Shown: piece by piece, positions 27,034 to 36,587 of the stretch
How the letters are laid out: each line of letters begins with the position of its first letter
Position numbering within the stretch: position 1 is the first letter of the stretch
Origin: an uncultured Draconibacterium sp.
Lineage (GTDB): Bacteria; Bacteroidota; Bacteroidia; Bacteroidales; Prolixibacteraceae
Reading direction: 5' to 3'
NCBI RefSeq assembly: GCF_963675585.1
Contig: NZ_OY776414.1
Span: forward strand, 2,397,001 to 2,461,000
DNA: 64,000 nt
Position numbers and translations under genes: made by a program
Notes under the pieces: model-generated
The model's database searches: none
Told to the model about the DNA's origin: nothing
The model's input: only the letters and a program-made list of their open reading frames with translations

Positions 27034-29286
27034 ATGAAGGAAGTATTAATTCAAAATTACAAACTTGAAAATCCATCTCTTAAAAAACTGGTTGGGTACG
27101 ACATTGTAAATTACAGGGTTGATACAAGCACAAAAAAATACATTCTTAAGGTTTATTCCGATTCGAAAAAGGATGTTGATTTTGCGGAGGCGGAGAATGA
27201 AGTGTTAGGGCATTTGCAAAATTATAATAACGATTGTTTCCCACGAGCTGTGATGAGCACTGGGAAACAATTGTTATGTTCTTTTAACTCGGACGGAGAA
27301 GACAAAACAGCCCGACTTTTAACGTTATTGGAAGGCAGTTTTTTAGGCGAAACAGAGCATTCGGTGAAACTTTTTGAATCGTTTGGAAAATTTCTGGGAG
27401 AAATGGATCTGCAACTTAAAAATTTCAGGAATTATGTAATTGAAGCCCGGATTTTAAAATGGGATTTGCAACATTTCCTCCTGAATGAGCAATATGTTCA
27501 GTACATTGCAGATCCTTCCGACAGAAAAATTGTTGCTTATTTTTTTCAACAGTATAAGGCGAATGTACTTCCGGTACTTCCGGCTTTACGAAAACAAATG
27601 ATCCACAACGACGCCAACGACTGGAATGTTCTTACGCAAAACAACAAGGTTTCAGGCCTCATCGATTTTGGTGATGTATGTTATTCGCAGTTAATAAACG
27701 AGCTTGCAGTTGCGCTAACTTATGCCTTAATGGACAAAAACAATCCCATTGAATGGGCAGTTCCTATAATTGCAGAGTACCATAAAATTCTACCTCTTGA
27801 AGAAAAAGAGCTTGATCTTTTGTACTGGTTGGTTGCTGCCCGGCTTTGCACAAGTGTTGGCAATTCGGCCTTCGAAAAAAAACAACGCCCGGATAATACC
27901 TATACGCAAATAAGCGAAAAACCAGCCTGGGAGTTGCTAAAAAAATGGGTAAGCATTAATCCGGTTCATGCACAAAATGAATTCAGAAAAGCAGCAGGTT
28001 TTGAGATTCAAAAAGTTAAAACGCTCGAAGATATTCAGCAGGAACGGTTTTCAACGGTAAATCCTATTTTTTCGGTGAGTTACAAAACTCCGATTTATAT
28101 GGAAAGGGCGGCATTTCAATACATGTTCGACAAATACGGAAACCGCTATTTAGATGCTTACAATAATATTCCGCATGTGGGTCACTCGCACCCAAAAATA
28201 GTGGAAGCAGGCCAAAAACAAATGGCCAAACTCAACACAAATACGCGTTATTTATACGATCAGATAAACGATTATACATCTGCATTACTACAGTATTTTC
28301 CAAAGCCATTAAAAAAGGTATTTTTGGTAAACTCGGGAAGTGCTGCCAGTGATCTCGCACTTCGTTTGGCACGAAATTTTACCGGCAAAAAACAAATAGC
28401 AGCTTTGGAACACGGCTATCACGGAAATACAAATTCGGTTATAGAAATCAGTCATTACAAGTTTGCCGGGAAAGGAGGAAAAGGAGCCGGAGAAAACGTA
28501 CTTCCACTTCCAATGCCGGATACCTACCGGGGCGAATTTCACACAGAAAATGCAGGATATTCGTATTCCGAAAAAGCAATTAAGTTAATTAATAATTCGG
28601 ATGGAATTGCCGCTTTTATTGCTGAGCCGGTTGTAGGTTGTGGCGGACAGGTTCCGCTTGCGTCAGGTTACCTGAGCAAAGTTTATGCTGCAGTTCGGAA
28701 ACAAGGAGGACTTTGTATTTCGGATGAAGTGCAAACCGGTTTCGGACGTTTAGGCAATGTTTTCTGGGGATTTGAAGAACAGGAAGTTATACCCGACATT
28801 GTTGTTCTGGGAAAACCAATGGGGAACGGGCATCCGATTGGAGCAGTCGTAACAACCGACGAAGTTGCAGACGCCTTTAACAACGGAATGGAATTTTTTA
28901 GCTCGTTTGGCGGCAATCCGGTTTCGTGTGCCATTGGTAAAGCGGTGCTCGAAGTTATTGAAGAAGAACAGTTACAGCAAAATGCAAAACAGGTTGGCGA
29001 TTATTACATTCAGGAGTTAAACAAACTTCAACAACAATACGAGTGTATTGGTGATGTTCGTGGATCGGGACTTTTTATTGGTTTTGAATTTGTTAAAAAC
29101 CGACTGACTTTAGAGCCTGATACAAAACTTGCTCAGAAAATCAAGAATGAAATGAGGAACCAATATATTCTGCTAAGCACCGACGGACCTTACGATAACG
29201 TTATAAAATCGAAACCGCCGCTCTGTTTTTCGAAAGAAAATGTGGATGAGGTTATCACTAAACTCGACGAAATTTTAAGAGATTAA
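27034..29286 (+). CDS. Fused APH-type kinase / class III aminotransferase-fold protein (probable kinase + ammoniophospholyase)
   Basis: The protein has 750 residues. The N-terminal 310 are a choline/aminoglycoside-kinase-like domain with the catalytic loop HNDANDWN (Asp193, Asn198) and the DFG-type Mg2+ motif at 210-213. Residues about 335-750 are a class III PLP enzyme with [24 protein letters not shown] and the PLP lysine in GKPMGNG (Lys594). In animals separate proteins of these two families act in sequence: hydroxylysine kinase, then 5-phosphohydroxylysine (or phosphoethanolamine) phospho-lyase. The fusion suggests that an amino-alcohol is phosphorylated and then eliminated to an aldehyde, phosphate and ammonia. 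The substrate here is unknown. The stop overlaps the convergent outer-membrane gene by 4 bp. Confidence 0.85.
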   Translation: MKEVLIQNYKLENPSLKKLVGYDIVNYRVDTSTKKYILKVYSDSKKDVDFAEAENEVLGHLQNYNNDCFPRAVMSTGKQLLCSFNSDGEDKTARLLTLLEGSFLGETEHSVKLFESFGKFLGEMDLQLKNFRNYVIEARILKWDLQHFLLNEQYVQYIADPSDRKIVAYFFQQYKANVLPVLPALRKQMIHNDANDWNVLTQNNKVSGLIDFGDVCYSQLINELAVALTYALMDKNNPIEWAVPIIAEYHKILPLEEKELDLLYWLVAARLCTSVGNSAFEKKQRPDNTYTQISEKPAWELLKKWVSINPVHAQNEFRKAAGFEIQKVKTLEDIQQERFSTVNPIFSVSYKTPIYMERAAFQYMFDKYGNRYLDAYNNIPHVGHSHPKIVEAGQKQMAKLNTNTRYLYDQINDYTSALLQYFPKPLKKVFLVNSGSAASDLALRLARNFTGKKQIAALEHGYHGNTNSVIEISHYKFAGKGGKGAGENVLPLPMPDTYRGEFHTENAGYSYSEKAIKLINNSDGIAAFIAEPVVGCGGQVPLASGYLSKVYAAVRKQGGLCISDEVQTGFGRLGNVFWGFEEQEVIPDIVVLGKPMGNGHPIGAVVTTDEVADAFNNGMEFFSSFGGNPVSCAIGKAVLEVIEEEQLQQNAKQVGDYYIQELNKLQQQYECIGDVRGSGLFIGFEFVKNRLTLEPDTKLAQKIKNEMRNQYILLSTDGPYDNVIKSKPPLCFSKENVDEVITKLDEILRD

Positions 29287-30395
29287 CGGCTAAAAGCTTC
29301 ACCAATCCGAAAGGTTAAACTCCAGTCGTTTTTACCGACGCCAACATCCATCCCGATATTAATCTTTTCCTTTGCAATCATGAGGTAACGCACTCCGAAT
29401 CCAATACTCGGCAAAAGGCCATTGTCCTTGATTTCAGAAAACTCATCAACTGCTGACCCCACTCCTACAAAGCCGACGACACCAATTTTCTTGTAAACGT
29501 TCTGACGCAACTCCGACTGAATGGCGTATACCTGGTTTCCCCGGAATTCGCCCTTGGAGTAACCTCTTAAATCGTCGCTGCCAATAGTATTTTGCCCCTG
29601 AAAAGGAACATCTCCGGAGGCAATATTGGCATACAACCTGGAAACTAAAACGGTTTTACTGTTCTTCTTAATATCCCAAAAATAATTGGCCGCAATTTCA
29701 TAATTATCGTAGTTATCGCTTGCTCCTACCCAATCGCGTACAAACCTGTTTTTGAAATTGATAAAAAAACCATTTACCGGAAAATTTACGTTATCGCGAT
29801 TATCAAAAGCCAATGTATATCCCAGGCTATTCAAATCGGATATTATTTTGGGTTTTAAGTCTCCAACCGGAAGTTCAAATGTGGTTTCAGCATGCATAAG
29901 CATCGCTTCCAGCCCAACATAGAAGTGCGGAAAAACAAGCCGCTGAATTTCAGCTAAAACAAAGCGGGCATCCGTATCAAAATCGATCCAAATTCCATTG
30001 TTTTGTAATTTTCCTGAACTACCTCCGGGCAAACCCTGTAAGTATTGAAAATAGAAAGAACCGGTTCCGGCGATTCCTTTAAAACGCCAGCGATCTTCGT
30101 TAAAATACAGATTTTGTATAATGGCACCCATGTATGATTTATTGGTGGTATATAATCCGGCAAGCATGCTAAATGAAGAAGGCGAGATAGTATCCTTTTT
30201 ATTTAACTTGTAATAACCTGAGGTCATTCCGCCCATCATTAATCCCAGGGAATTGTTATAATTTACAACAGGCACTGCTGCAAATAAAACAGTTTTAGAA
30301 CTATCCTTTTCAGCCTTTCCCACTTGTGCAAAAAGAATTACAGGGCTAAGTAAAATTGCGAGTAATAAAATGAAAGTTTTTTTGGTTCTGATCAT
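29283..30395 (-). CDS. BamA/TamA-like outer-membrane beta-barrel protein
   Basis: This 370-residue protein has a cleavable signal (FILLLAILLSPVILFAQ) and alternating amphipathic strands of the bacterial surface antigen (Omp85 C-terminal) type. It includes NTIGSDDLRGYSKGEFRGNQVYAIQSELR, which corresponds to the conserved RGF/RGY loop, and it ends in an aromatic/basic strand. There are no POTRA domains, so it is a barrel-only member. I start at 30395 where the signal begins; an upstream ATG at 30413 adds six residues. It is convergent with the kinase/aminotransferase gene. A role in surface transport or assembly is possible but unproven. Confidence 0.75.
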   Translation of the reverse strand: MIRTKKTFILLLAILLSPVILFAQVGKAEKDSSKTVLFAAVPVVNYNNSLGLMMGGMTSGYYKLNKKDTISPSSFSMLAGLYTTNKSYMGAIIQNLYFNEDRWRFKGIAGTGSFYFQYLQGLPGGSSGKLQNNGIWIDFDTDARFVLAEIQRLVFPHFYVGLEAMLMHAETTFELPVGDLKPKIISDLNSLGYTLAFDNRDNVNFPVNGFFINFKNRFVRDWVGASDNYDNYEIAANYFWDIKKNSKTVLVSRLYANIASGDVPFQGQNTIGSDDLRGYSKGEFRGNQVYAIQSELRQNVYKKIGVVGFVGVGSAVDEFSEIKDNGLLPSIGFGVRYLMIAKEKINIGMDVGVGKNDWSLTFRIGEAFSR

Positions 30396-30447
30396 GATAT
30401 TTGGCTTAAACATGAAATGTTCGAAAAAGATAAAGATTTTTATCTAA

Positions 30448-31047
30448 TTATTCATTCGTATTTAAGTTTGAATAATCAGAATTGGTATCAATGTCGAATC
30501 CTGCTTTTGGATTGTCGTAAGCTGTTATCCGTTCTTTGTATTTTTTCAAAAGTGGTTTTGCCCCTTTTTCTCCACTAATCTGCATCAATTCGGAAAAATA
30601 ATCGCTGCCAAAAAGTGCCGGAACACCAAACGAATCATTCACTGAAGTGGCAACAATATCGCGTGAAGAGTGAAAAAGAGCAATCATTTCCCGATAATCT
30701 GCCTGGCTTATCTTAGGTAAATCGCCAAGTGTTATTAAAATTCCATCATAGTCTGATTCAGAAAAAAGTTGTTTACAAGCATAGGCAAGCGAACTGCCCA
30801 TCCCCTCTTTCCATCCATCAAATTCAATAACTTCAGTGTTGTTTAAAGCCGATTTTAACCTCACCTCTTTGGCAAAAGCACCAAGCACCACAAACGGCCC
30901 TTCAACCGAATCAGCCGGAAATTGTTTTTTTACATGGTTCAACAAGGTGGTATTATTGTAACTCAACAATTGTTTGGGTTTTCCCAAACGACGCGACTCG
31001 CCTGCAGCAAGAATTAAAGCAACTATTTTAAGTGGTTTTTCAGACAA
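30448..31047 (-). CDS. MobA-like NTP transferase (molybdenum-cofactor cytidylyltransferase / CoxI-MocA type)
   Basis: This 200-residue nucleotidyltransferase has the signature LILAAGESRRLGKPKQLL, the GMGSSL motif and GDLPKISQADY. Relatives attach CMP or GMP to molybdopterin or act on sugar phosphates. No in-frame ATG exists before the signature, so a TTG start is likely. I choose the TTG at 31047 because a TATATTTG -10 box ends 17 nt upstream; TTGs at 31077 and 31080 fall upstream of that box. It diverges from the zinc dehydrogenase. No molybdoenzyme is seen in the window, so the substrate is open. Confidence 0.75.
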   Translation of the reverse strand: MSEKPLKIVALILAAGESRRLGKPKQLLSYNNTTLLNHVKKQFPADSVEGPFVVLGAFAKEVRLKSALNNTEVIEFDGWKEGMGSSLAYACKQLFSESDYDGILITLGDLPKISQADYREMIALFHSSRDIVATSVNDSFGVPALFGSDYFSELMQISGEKGAKPLLKKYKERITAYDNPKAGFDIDTNSDYSNLNTNE

Positions 31048-31064
31048 AACAATAAAAGTTTTAA

Positions 31065-31072
31065 CAAATATA
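31065..31072 (-). promoter_or_regulatory. -10 box (TATATTTG) for the MobA-like gene
   Basis: An exact TAnnTTTG match on the minus strand, 17 nt before the TTG start at 31047. Confidence 0.5.
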
Positions 31073-31185
31073 ACCAACAAATGATTGTGTCGGGAGTTTA
31101 TCTTCTCTTAAAATTTTGCGCCCATAAACCGCTCAAAAAGTTGTCGATTTTTAAATGTGCTTTGCAGAATAGGTTTAACTTTACG

Positions 31186-32259
31186 ATGAACAATTTACCA
31201 AAACCTATGAAAGCAGCAGTTCTTACCGAATACAATAAAATTGAGTGGAAAGATGTACCAAAACCCAGGTGTGAAAAAGGAGAAGTTCTGATAAAAGTAA
31301 ATTACGGATGTATTTGTGGTAGCGACCAGCACATTTTTACCGGCGAGTTTCATCCACGCACAAAAGTACCAATGGTAATGGGGCACGAGTTTGGAGGTAC
31401 CATCGAGGAAGTGGGAGAAGGTGTTTCGGGATGGGCAAAAGGCGACAAAGTTGCTCCCGATCCGATCATTTGGTGCGGCAAATGCCCGGCATGTAAAAAA
31501 GGCCACTACCCTGCCTGCACTTCCTTAAAACTTATTGGAATTGATTCAGATGGTGGTTTTCAGGAATTTGTTTCATTGCCTCCTTCTATGTTGTACAAAG
31601 TGCCTGCAAATATTCCCGACAAACATGTTGCACTTATCGAGGTGCTGGCCATTGGCTGCCATGCAAAAAACCGTGCAGGAGTTAAACCCAACGACACTGT
31701 TGTTATTTGGGGCTCCGGAAAAGTTGGCTTGTGTATTTTAGAAGCCGTTAGAACAGTTACCAGTAATACTGTTTTTATGGTTGACATATTGGATGAAAGA
31801 CTGGCAATCGGCCCTAAGTATTACGAGAATGTAATACCAATTAATGCCAAACAGGTTGATCCGGTGGAAAAAATAAAAGAATTAAGCAATGGGAATGGTG
31901 TTGATATTGCATTTGAAGCTGTGGGACATGCACATGAAATAGAAGGTGGCGTAAATCCTGTTACCGGGTGTATACGAGCCATTACGGGAGGGGGTAAAGT
32001 ATGTGTACTTGGATTGGGAGCAGAACCAACACCCGTTGTTTTTCGGGAACTGATCTGGAAAGAAGGAATCCTACTTACTTCGCGGGTTAGCCATGGAGAA
32101 TTTGCAGAAGCAATTGAACATTTAACAAACGGCAGATTAAAACCGGAAGCATTGATTTCAAAAACTTTACACGGATCAGAAACACAAAAAGGATTCGAAA
32201 TACTGGATCAAAATCCTGCTGAAAACATTAAAATACTGCTCGATTTTACAACTGCATAA
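31186..32259 (+). CDS. Zinc-dependent alcohol dehydrogenase (threonine/sorbitol dehydrogenase type)
   Basis: The protein has 357 residues from the ATG at 31186, which precedes the family start MKAAVLTEYNKIEWKDVPKP by seven residues; the open frame extends back 35 residues with no family match. Catalytic-zinc ligands are Cys44 (GCICGSDQ) and His67-Glu68 (MGHEFGG), and structural-zinc cysteines lie at 97, 100, 103 and 111. The nucleotide-binding motif is WGSGKVGLC. Substrate is not obvious: the gene stands between a nucleotidyltransferase and a lactate-dehydrogenase-type flavoprotein, so it may handle a small alcohol or amino alcohol. It is a second member of this family in the window, not closely similar to the one at 5461-6477. 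Confidence 0.85.
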   Translation: MNNLPKPMKAAVLTEYNKIEWKDVPKPRCEKGEVLIKVNYGCICGSDQHIFTGEFHPRTKVPMVMGHEFGGTIEEVGEGVSGWAKGDKVAPDPIIWCGKCPACKKGHYPACTSLKLIGIDSDGGFQEFVSLPPSMLYKVPANIPDKHVALIEVLAIGCHAKNRAGVKPNDTVVIWGSGKVGLCILEAVRTVTSNTVFMVDILDERLAIGPKYYENVIPINAKQVDPVEKIKELSNGNGVDIAFEAVGHAHEIEGGVNPVTGCIRAITGGGKVCVLGLGAEPTPVVFRELIWKEGILLTSRVSHGEFAEAIEHLTNGRLKPEALISKTLHGSETQKGFEILDQNPAENIKILLDFTTA

Positions 32260-32335
32260 ACAACTACTGTACAAACACTTGTGATTTTCAAAAGAAGCTC
32301 TCCTAAAATTTGTATGACAAATTCCGGAGTATTGT

Positions 32336-32343
32336 TAAATTTG
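32336..32343 (+). promoter_or_regulatory. -10 box (TAAATTTG) of the FAD/Fe-S oxidoreductase gene
   Basis: An exact consensus match, 17 nt before the ATG at 32361. A TTTG at 32309-32312 could be the -33 element, though the 23-nt spacing is slightly long. Confidence 0.55.
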
Positions 32344-32360
32344 TACCCTTTCAACTTTTT

Positions 32361-35285
32361 ATGGAAACTACAGAAAAATTCAGTCAACTAAAAGAGCAAC
32401 TCGAGGGCGACTTGTTTATTGACAATGTTCAGCGTGTATTGTATTCAACCGATGCATCGCAGTACAAAGAATTGCCTTTGGCTGTTACAAAGCCTAAAAA
32501 CAAAGAAGACATAAAAAAAATCATTCGTTTTGCGCATGAGAACAATACTTCAGTAATACCAAGAGGAGCCGGAACTTCGCTGGCCGGCCAGGTAGTTGGA
32601 TCCGGAATTGTTGTGGATATTTCAAAATACATGAACAAAATCCTCGAATTTAACAAAGAGGAAAAATTTGTAATTGTACAGCCCGGTGTTAACCTGGCAG
32701 AATTAAACCTGTTTCTTGCGGAACATGGAATGCAGTTCGGACCAGAAACATCAACTGCTAACCGCTGTGTTATTGGCGGAATGCTCGGAAACAATTCATG
32801 TGGTTTGCATTCGCTGGTTTATGGCAGTGTGCGCGAACATATTTTAGAAGTGGAAGCCATTTTAGCCGACGGTTCCGAAACTCTTTTCGGCGCCCTTTCG
32901 AAAACCGAATTTGAGGCAAAAAGAACAGCCAACCCAAATAAGCTGGAACAAGCCATTTATGAGAATATAAATACAATTCTTTCGTCGGGGGAAAATCAAA
33001 AAGAAATACGCACTCATTTTCCCGATCCAAAATTAACCCGAAGAAATATGGGTTATGCCATTGATGTTTTAATGGAATCGGAAGTTTTTACTGAAAGCGG
33101 AGAAACATTCAATTTTTGTAAACTCCTGGCAGGCTCGGAAGGAACGCTGGCCTTTTCCACAAAAATAAAGTTGAATGTAATACCATTGCCGCCGAAATAC
33201 AAGGGTTTGGTTTGTGCCCATTTTAACAGTTTGGAGGAATCGCTGGAAGGCAATTTAATTGCGCTAAAACACAAACCAACTGCCATTGAGTTAATGGACG
33301 ATCCGGTAATGCAGGCTGCAAAACAAAACATCGAGCAGAACAAAAACCGTTTCTTTGTTCAGGGCGATCCGGCAGCCATGTTAATGATCGAGTTTTCGTT
33401 TGAAACTGAAAAAGAATTAGGTGATACAGCTGCTGCCCTGGAAAAAGATTTTCGCGATGCCGGTTTAGGATACCATTTCCCGCTGGTTACCGGAGCCGAT
33501 AAAATTAAACGTGTTTGGGCTTTACGAACTGCAGGACTGGGTTTGCTCTCCAACATTCCGGGCGACCGAAAAGGTGTGCCCGGCATTGAAGACACTGCGG
33601 TTCATCCTGAATATTTGCCCGCTTATGTGGCAGACATTAAAAAAGTACTAAAAAAATTAGGCCTCGACAGCGTTTTTTATGCCCACATTGCTACCGGGGA
33701 AATTCATTTCCGTCCACTCATAAATTTTAAAGATCCGGCCGATGTTGTGCTGTTCGACACACTGATGAACGAAGTGGCTGCGCTGGTAAAAAAATACCGC
33801 GGTTCAATGAGCGGTGAGCATGGAGATGGGCGCGTACGTGGAAAATTTATTCCGTTTATGCTGGGCGAAAAAAGTTTTGAATTTGTAAAATCGGTTAAAA
33901 AAGCCTGGGATCCAACAAACGTTTTTAATCCCGGAAAAATTGTTGATTCGCCACCAATTACTGAAAACCTGCGTGTAATACCGGGGAAACCAATTCCTGA
34001 TTTTCAAACCAATTTCAGTTTTGATAAAAACAAAGGTTATTTCAGAAGTATTGAAAAATGCAACGGTTCGGGCGATTGCCGCAAAAGCGAAAAAATTGGC
34101 GGGACACTCTGCCCCACTTTTATGGCTACCCGCGACGAGGATAAAAGTACGCGTGGCCGTGCAAATATATTGCGCGAGTTCCTTTACAACAACGAAAAAG
34201 AACATTCTTTCGACCACAAAGAGATTTACGATATTCTCGACCTTTGTATTTCGTGTAAAGCCTGCAAAAGTGAATGCCCGTCGAATGTCGACATGGCCAA
34301 ATTAAAGGCAGAATTTCTTCAAAATTATTACGATATACATGGTATTCCTTTGCGCTCGAGGTTGATTGCATATTTACCTCGACTAAACAGACTGGCCATG
34401 ATATTTCGTCCCATTTCTAATTTTGTAATGAATACCTCGCTGCTGAAAAGCGCCATTGGTTTTTCTACCTTACGTATTGTTCCTCCCTTATCAAAAATAA
34501 CCTTAAATCGCTGGATCGAGAATGGAGTACCAAAACCTGAGCTTGAGCCAAAGGGAAAAATCTTTCTTTTTAACGACGAGTTTACCAACTACAACGAAAG
34601 TGACATTGGTATTAAAGCCATTTTGCTCTTAACCAAACTGGGCTACGAAGTAACCATTCCTCAGACCAAAGAAAGTGGCCGAACATTTTTATCAAAAGGA
34701 CTGGTTAAAGTTTCGAAAAAAATTGCCACCGAAAATGTAAATCTATTGAAGGACATCATTTCAGAAAAAACACCCTTGGTTGGAATTGAACCATCCGCCA
34801 TTCTGGCTTTCCGCGACGAATATCCGGAGCTGGTTGATAAAGACATTCAACCGGCTGCCGAAAAACTGGCGCAAAATGCACTCCTTTTTGAGGAATTTAT
34901 AGCTGCTGAAATTGAGAAGGGCAACATAAAAGAATCCGATTTCACTACTCAAGAAAGGCACATTTTATTGCACGGACATTGCCAGCAGAAAGCTGTGGCA
35001 TCAACCGAACCAAGTAAAAAAATGTTGTCGTTACCCCTTAACTATTTTGTAAAAGAAATACCTTCCGGTTGTTGTGGTATGGCTGGTTCGTTTGGTTACG
35101 AAAAAGAACATTACGAACTCTCGATGCAAATCGGTGAATTGGTACTTTTTCCTGCCGTGCGCGAAGCTAAAGCAGAATACACCATTTCTGCTCCGGGAAC
35201 CTCGTGCCGCCACCATATAAAAGACGGAACCGGAAAAACGGCCATGCACCCTGTGGAGGTGTTGTATGAAGCATTAAATTATTGA
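32361..35285 (+). CDS. FAD-linked oxidase fused to Fe-S (GlpC/CCG) domains, D-lactate dehydrogenase type
   Basis: The protein has 974 residues. Domain order: FAD-binding type 4 (about 35-260; IPRGAGTSLAGQVVGSGIVVD, GGMLGNNSCG), FAD-oxidase C-terminal (about 270-540; ending SGEHGDGRVRGKFIPFMLG), a 4Fe-4S domain (about 570-660; CISCKACKSECPS) and a CCG/heterodisulfide-reductase-like domain (GHCQQKA; SGCCGMAGSFGYE). This is the single-chain form of GlcDEF / D-lactate dehydrogenase, oxidising D-lactate or glycolate and passing electrons to quinone at the inner membrane. I start at 32361 because the earlier open frame begins with TTG and precedes the promoter box. The stop codon lies inside a heptamer repeat. 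Confidence 0.88.
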   Translation: METTEKFSQLKEQLEGDLFIDNVQRVLYSTDASQYKELPLAVTKPKNKEDIKKIIRFAHENNTSVIPRGAGTSLAGQVVGSGIVVDISKYMNKILEFNKEEKFVIVQPGVNLAELNLFLAEHGMQFGPETSTANRCVIGGMLGNNSCGLHSLVYGSVREHILEVEAILADGSETLFGALSKTEFEAKRTANPNKLEQAIYENINTILSSGENQKEIRTHFPDPKLTRRNMGYAIDVLMESEVFTESGETFNFCKLLAGSEGTLAFSTKIKLNVIPLPPKYKGLVCAHFNSLEESLEGNLIALKHKPTAIELMDDPVMQAAKQNIEQNKNRFFVQGDPAAMLMIEFSFETEKELGDTAAALEKDFRDAGLGYHFPLVTGADKIKRVWALRTAGLGLLSNIPGDRKGVPGIEDTAVHPEYLPAYVADIKKVLKKLGLDSVFYAHIATGEIHFRPLINFKDPADVVLFDTLMNEVAALVKKYRGSMSGEHGDGRVRGKFIPFMLGEKSFEFVKSVKKAWDPTNVFNPGKIVDSPPITENLRVIPGKPIPDFQTNFSFDKNKGYFRSIEKCNGSGDCRKSEKIGGTLCPTFMATRDEDKSTRGRANILREFLYNNEKEHSFDHKEIYDILDLCISCKACKSECPSNVDMAKLKAEFLQNYYDIHGIPLRSRLIAYLPRLNRLAMIFRPISNFVMNTSLLKSAIGFSTLRIVPPLSKITLNRWIENGVPKPELEPKGKIFLFNDEFTNYNESDIGIKAILLLTKLGYEVTIPQTKESGRTFLSKGLVKVSKKIATENVNLLKDIISEKTPLVGIEPSAILAFRDEYPELVDKDIQPAAEKLAQNALLFEEFIAAEIEKGNIKESDFTTQERHILLHGHCQQKAVASTEPSKKMLSLPLNYFVKEIPSGCCGMAGSFGYEKEHYELSMQIGELVLFPAVREAKAEYTISAPGTSCRHHIKDGTGKTAMHPVEVLYEALNY

Positions 35286-35403
35286 TTATTGGATGCTGAA
35301 TATTGATTATTGTGAATTCGGAAAAATGTAGAATATCCTATTTTCAATATAGAATATCTAAAATACGAGCGGCCGGACATTGATTATTGATTATTAACTA
35401 GTG
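35279..35403. repeat. Heptamer arrays ATTATTG-type, overlapping the end of the upstream gene
   Basis: At 35279-35313 five units TTATTGA / TTATTGG / ATGCTGA / ATATTGA / TTATTGT run through the stop codon of the FAD/Fe-S gene. At 35376-35403 four further units follow (GACATTG, ATTATTG, ATTATTA, ACTAGTG). The rest of the 365-bp gap to 35650 contains AT-rich sequence with no gene. Confidence 0.6.
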
Positions 35404-35650
35404 AGTACTTTTGTTGCGCTTATTATCTGCTTCAGTTGCAGAGAGTGGTTTTGATATGAGGTTGAATTAGCTTTACGCTTGTCTGAAAGTGTGCTGTTTA
35501 AAAGTACATTTACCAACAGACAATCCATTGATATCGTTTTAAAATTCATTTCAGAATTTCGTGTAAATCAATTTATCAATTTAAATTTTTGCACTACTTT
35601 TAATAAAAAATTTTAATCCAATTCACAAAACCAACAAAAACCTAAAAACC

Positions 35651-36340
35651 ATGATTAACCGTCTTTTTTCACAAACAATTATTTTTTTCTGTTTTTTAAT
35701 TGCAAGCAATGTTCATGCTCAGGATCGAAGCATTCAGGGTAAAGTAACAACATTCGAAAGCATCCCGCTATTTGGGGTTGAGGTTCAGGTAAAAAGCACA
35801 AAACAATTAGTAAAAACAGATTCGCTTGGCAGATTTGTGGTTAATTGTAACAACAAAGACAGATTAAGTTTTTTCGCCCACGGATTTAATAAACAGAATG
35901 TTACACTAAAAGAAAAAACAAAATTTGTTGCAGTAAATCTTCACCTTAAACCGGGAGAAAAAGGAAAGGCATACGCAATTGGTTATGGGCATGTTTTGGA
36001 AGAAGATAAACTGAGTGCGATTACGAGCTTAAGAGATGACCACGACAATTTTTCGAAATATGTTGATATGTACGATTTAATTGAAGGAAGATTTTCAGGA
36101 GTACAAGTGGATGGTACACAGATAATAATACGTGGAAGAAACAACATGGGTAGCACAAGTAGCAACGCTGCATTGATTGTTATTGATGGAATTGTGAGGG
36201 ATGAAAGAACATTAAGTAGTTTGCCGCCAAGTACAGTAAAAAGTATTGATATTTTAAAAGACGGTGGTTCTGCCATTTATGGTGCCAGTGGTGCAAATGG
36301 GGTTGTCCTTATCGAAACAAAAAAAGGTGGCGAAGAATAA
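35651..36340 (+). CDS. Secreted carboxypeptidase-regulatory-like + TonB plug protein without a beta-barrel
   Basis: The protein has 229 residues with a signal peptide (IIFFCFLIASNVHAQ). Residues about 25-100 form a CarboxypepD_reg-like beta-sandwich (GKVTTFESIPLFGVEVQVK ... TDSLGRFVV). Residues about 125-225 are a SusC-type plug domain with the hallmark end DILKDGGSAIYGASGANGV followed by LIETKKGGEE. In full SusC proteins about 700 further residues of barrel follow; here a stop comes directly after the plug, and the next 247 bp show no barrel sequence. It is either a naturally stand-alone periplasmic plug or a truncated receptor. The intact reading frame and clean end favour the former. Confidence 0.8.
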   Translation: MINRLFSQTIIFFCFLIASNVHAQDRSIQGKVTTFESIPLFGVEVQVKSTKQLVKTDSLGRFVVNCNNKDRLSFFAHGFNKQNVTLKEKTKFVAVNLHLKPGEKGKAYAIGYGHVLEEDKLSAITSLRDDHDNFSKYVDMYDLIEGRFSGVQVDGTQIIIRGRNNMGSTSSNAALIVIDGIVRDERTLSSLPPSTVKSIDILKDGGSAIYGASGANGVVLIETKKGGEE

Positions 36341-36587
36341 AAGCCTTCCTATTATCGAACAATAATACCCAGCTATAAAATTCATATCTTTTTCTTAGCA
36401 AATCGGAGCAACAACTGATGAAGGGATTCTTCAGTTAAATACTTAAGTTGCTAATCAGAGTATTGTTTCTCTTGTCTCGGGATAATCATAAATAGAAATG
36501 TATGTTTATCACTAAAAATCGTTCTTCAGCTTTTTGAATAAACCTCTGTTAATATAAATTGTTTACTTAGTTTCAAAAACAAAAACA

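Noticed and set aside
33804..34217. A 137-codon minus-strand frame inside the FAD/Fe-S gene
   Set aside because: Antisense shadow of conserved FAD-oxidase C-terminal sequence.
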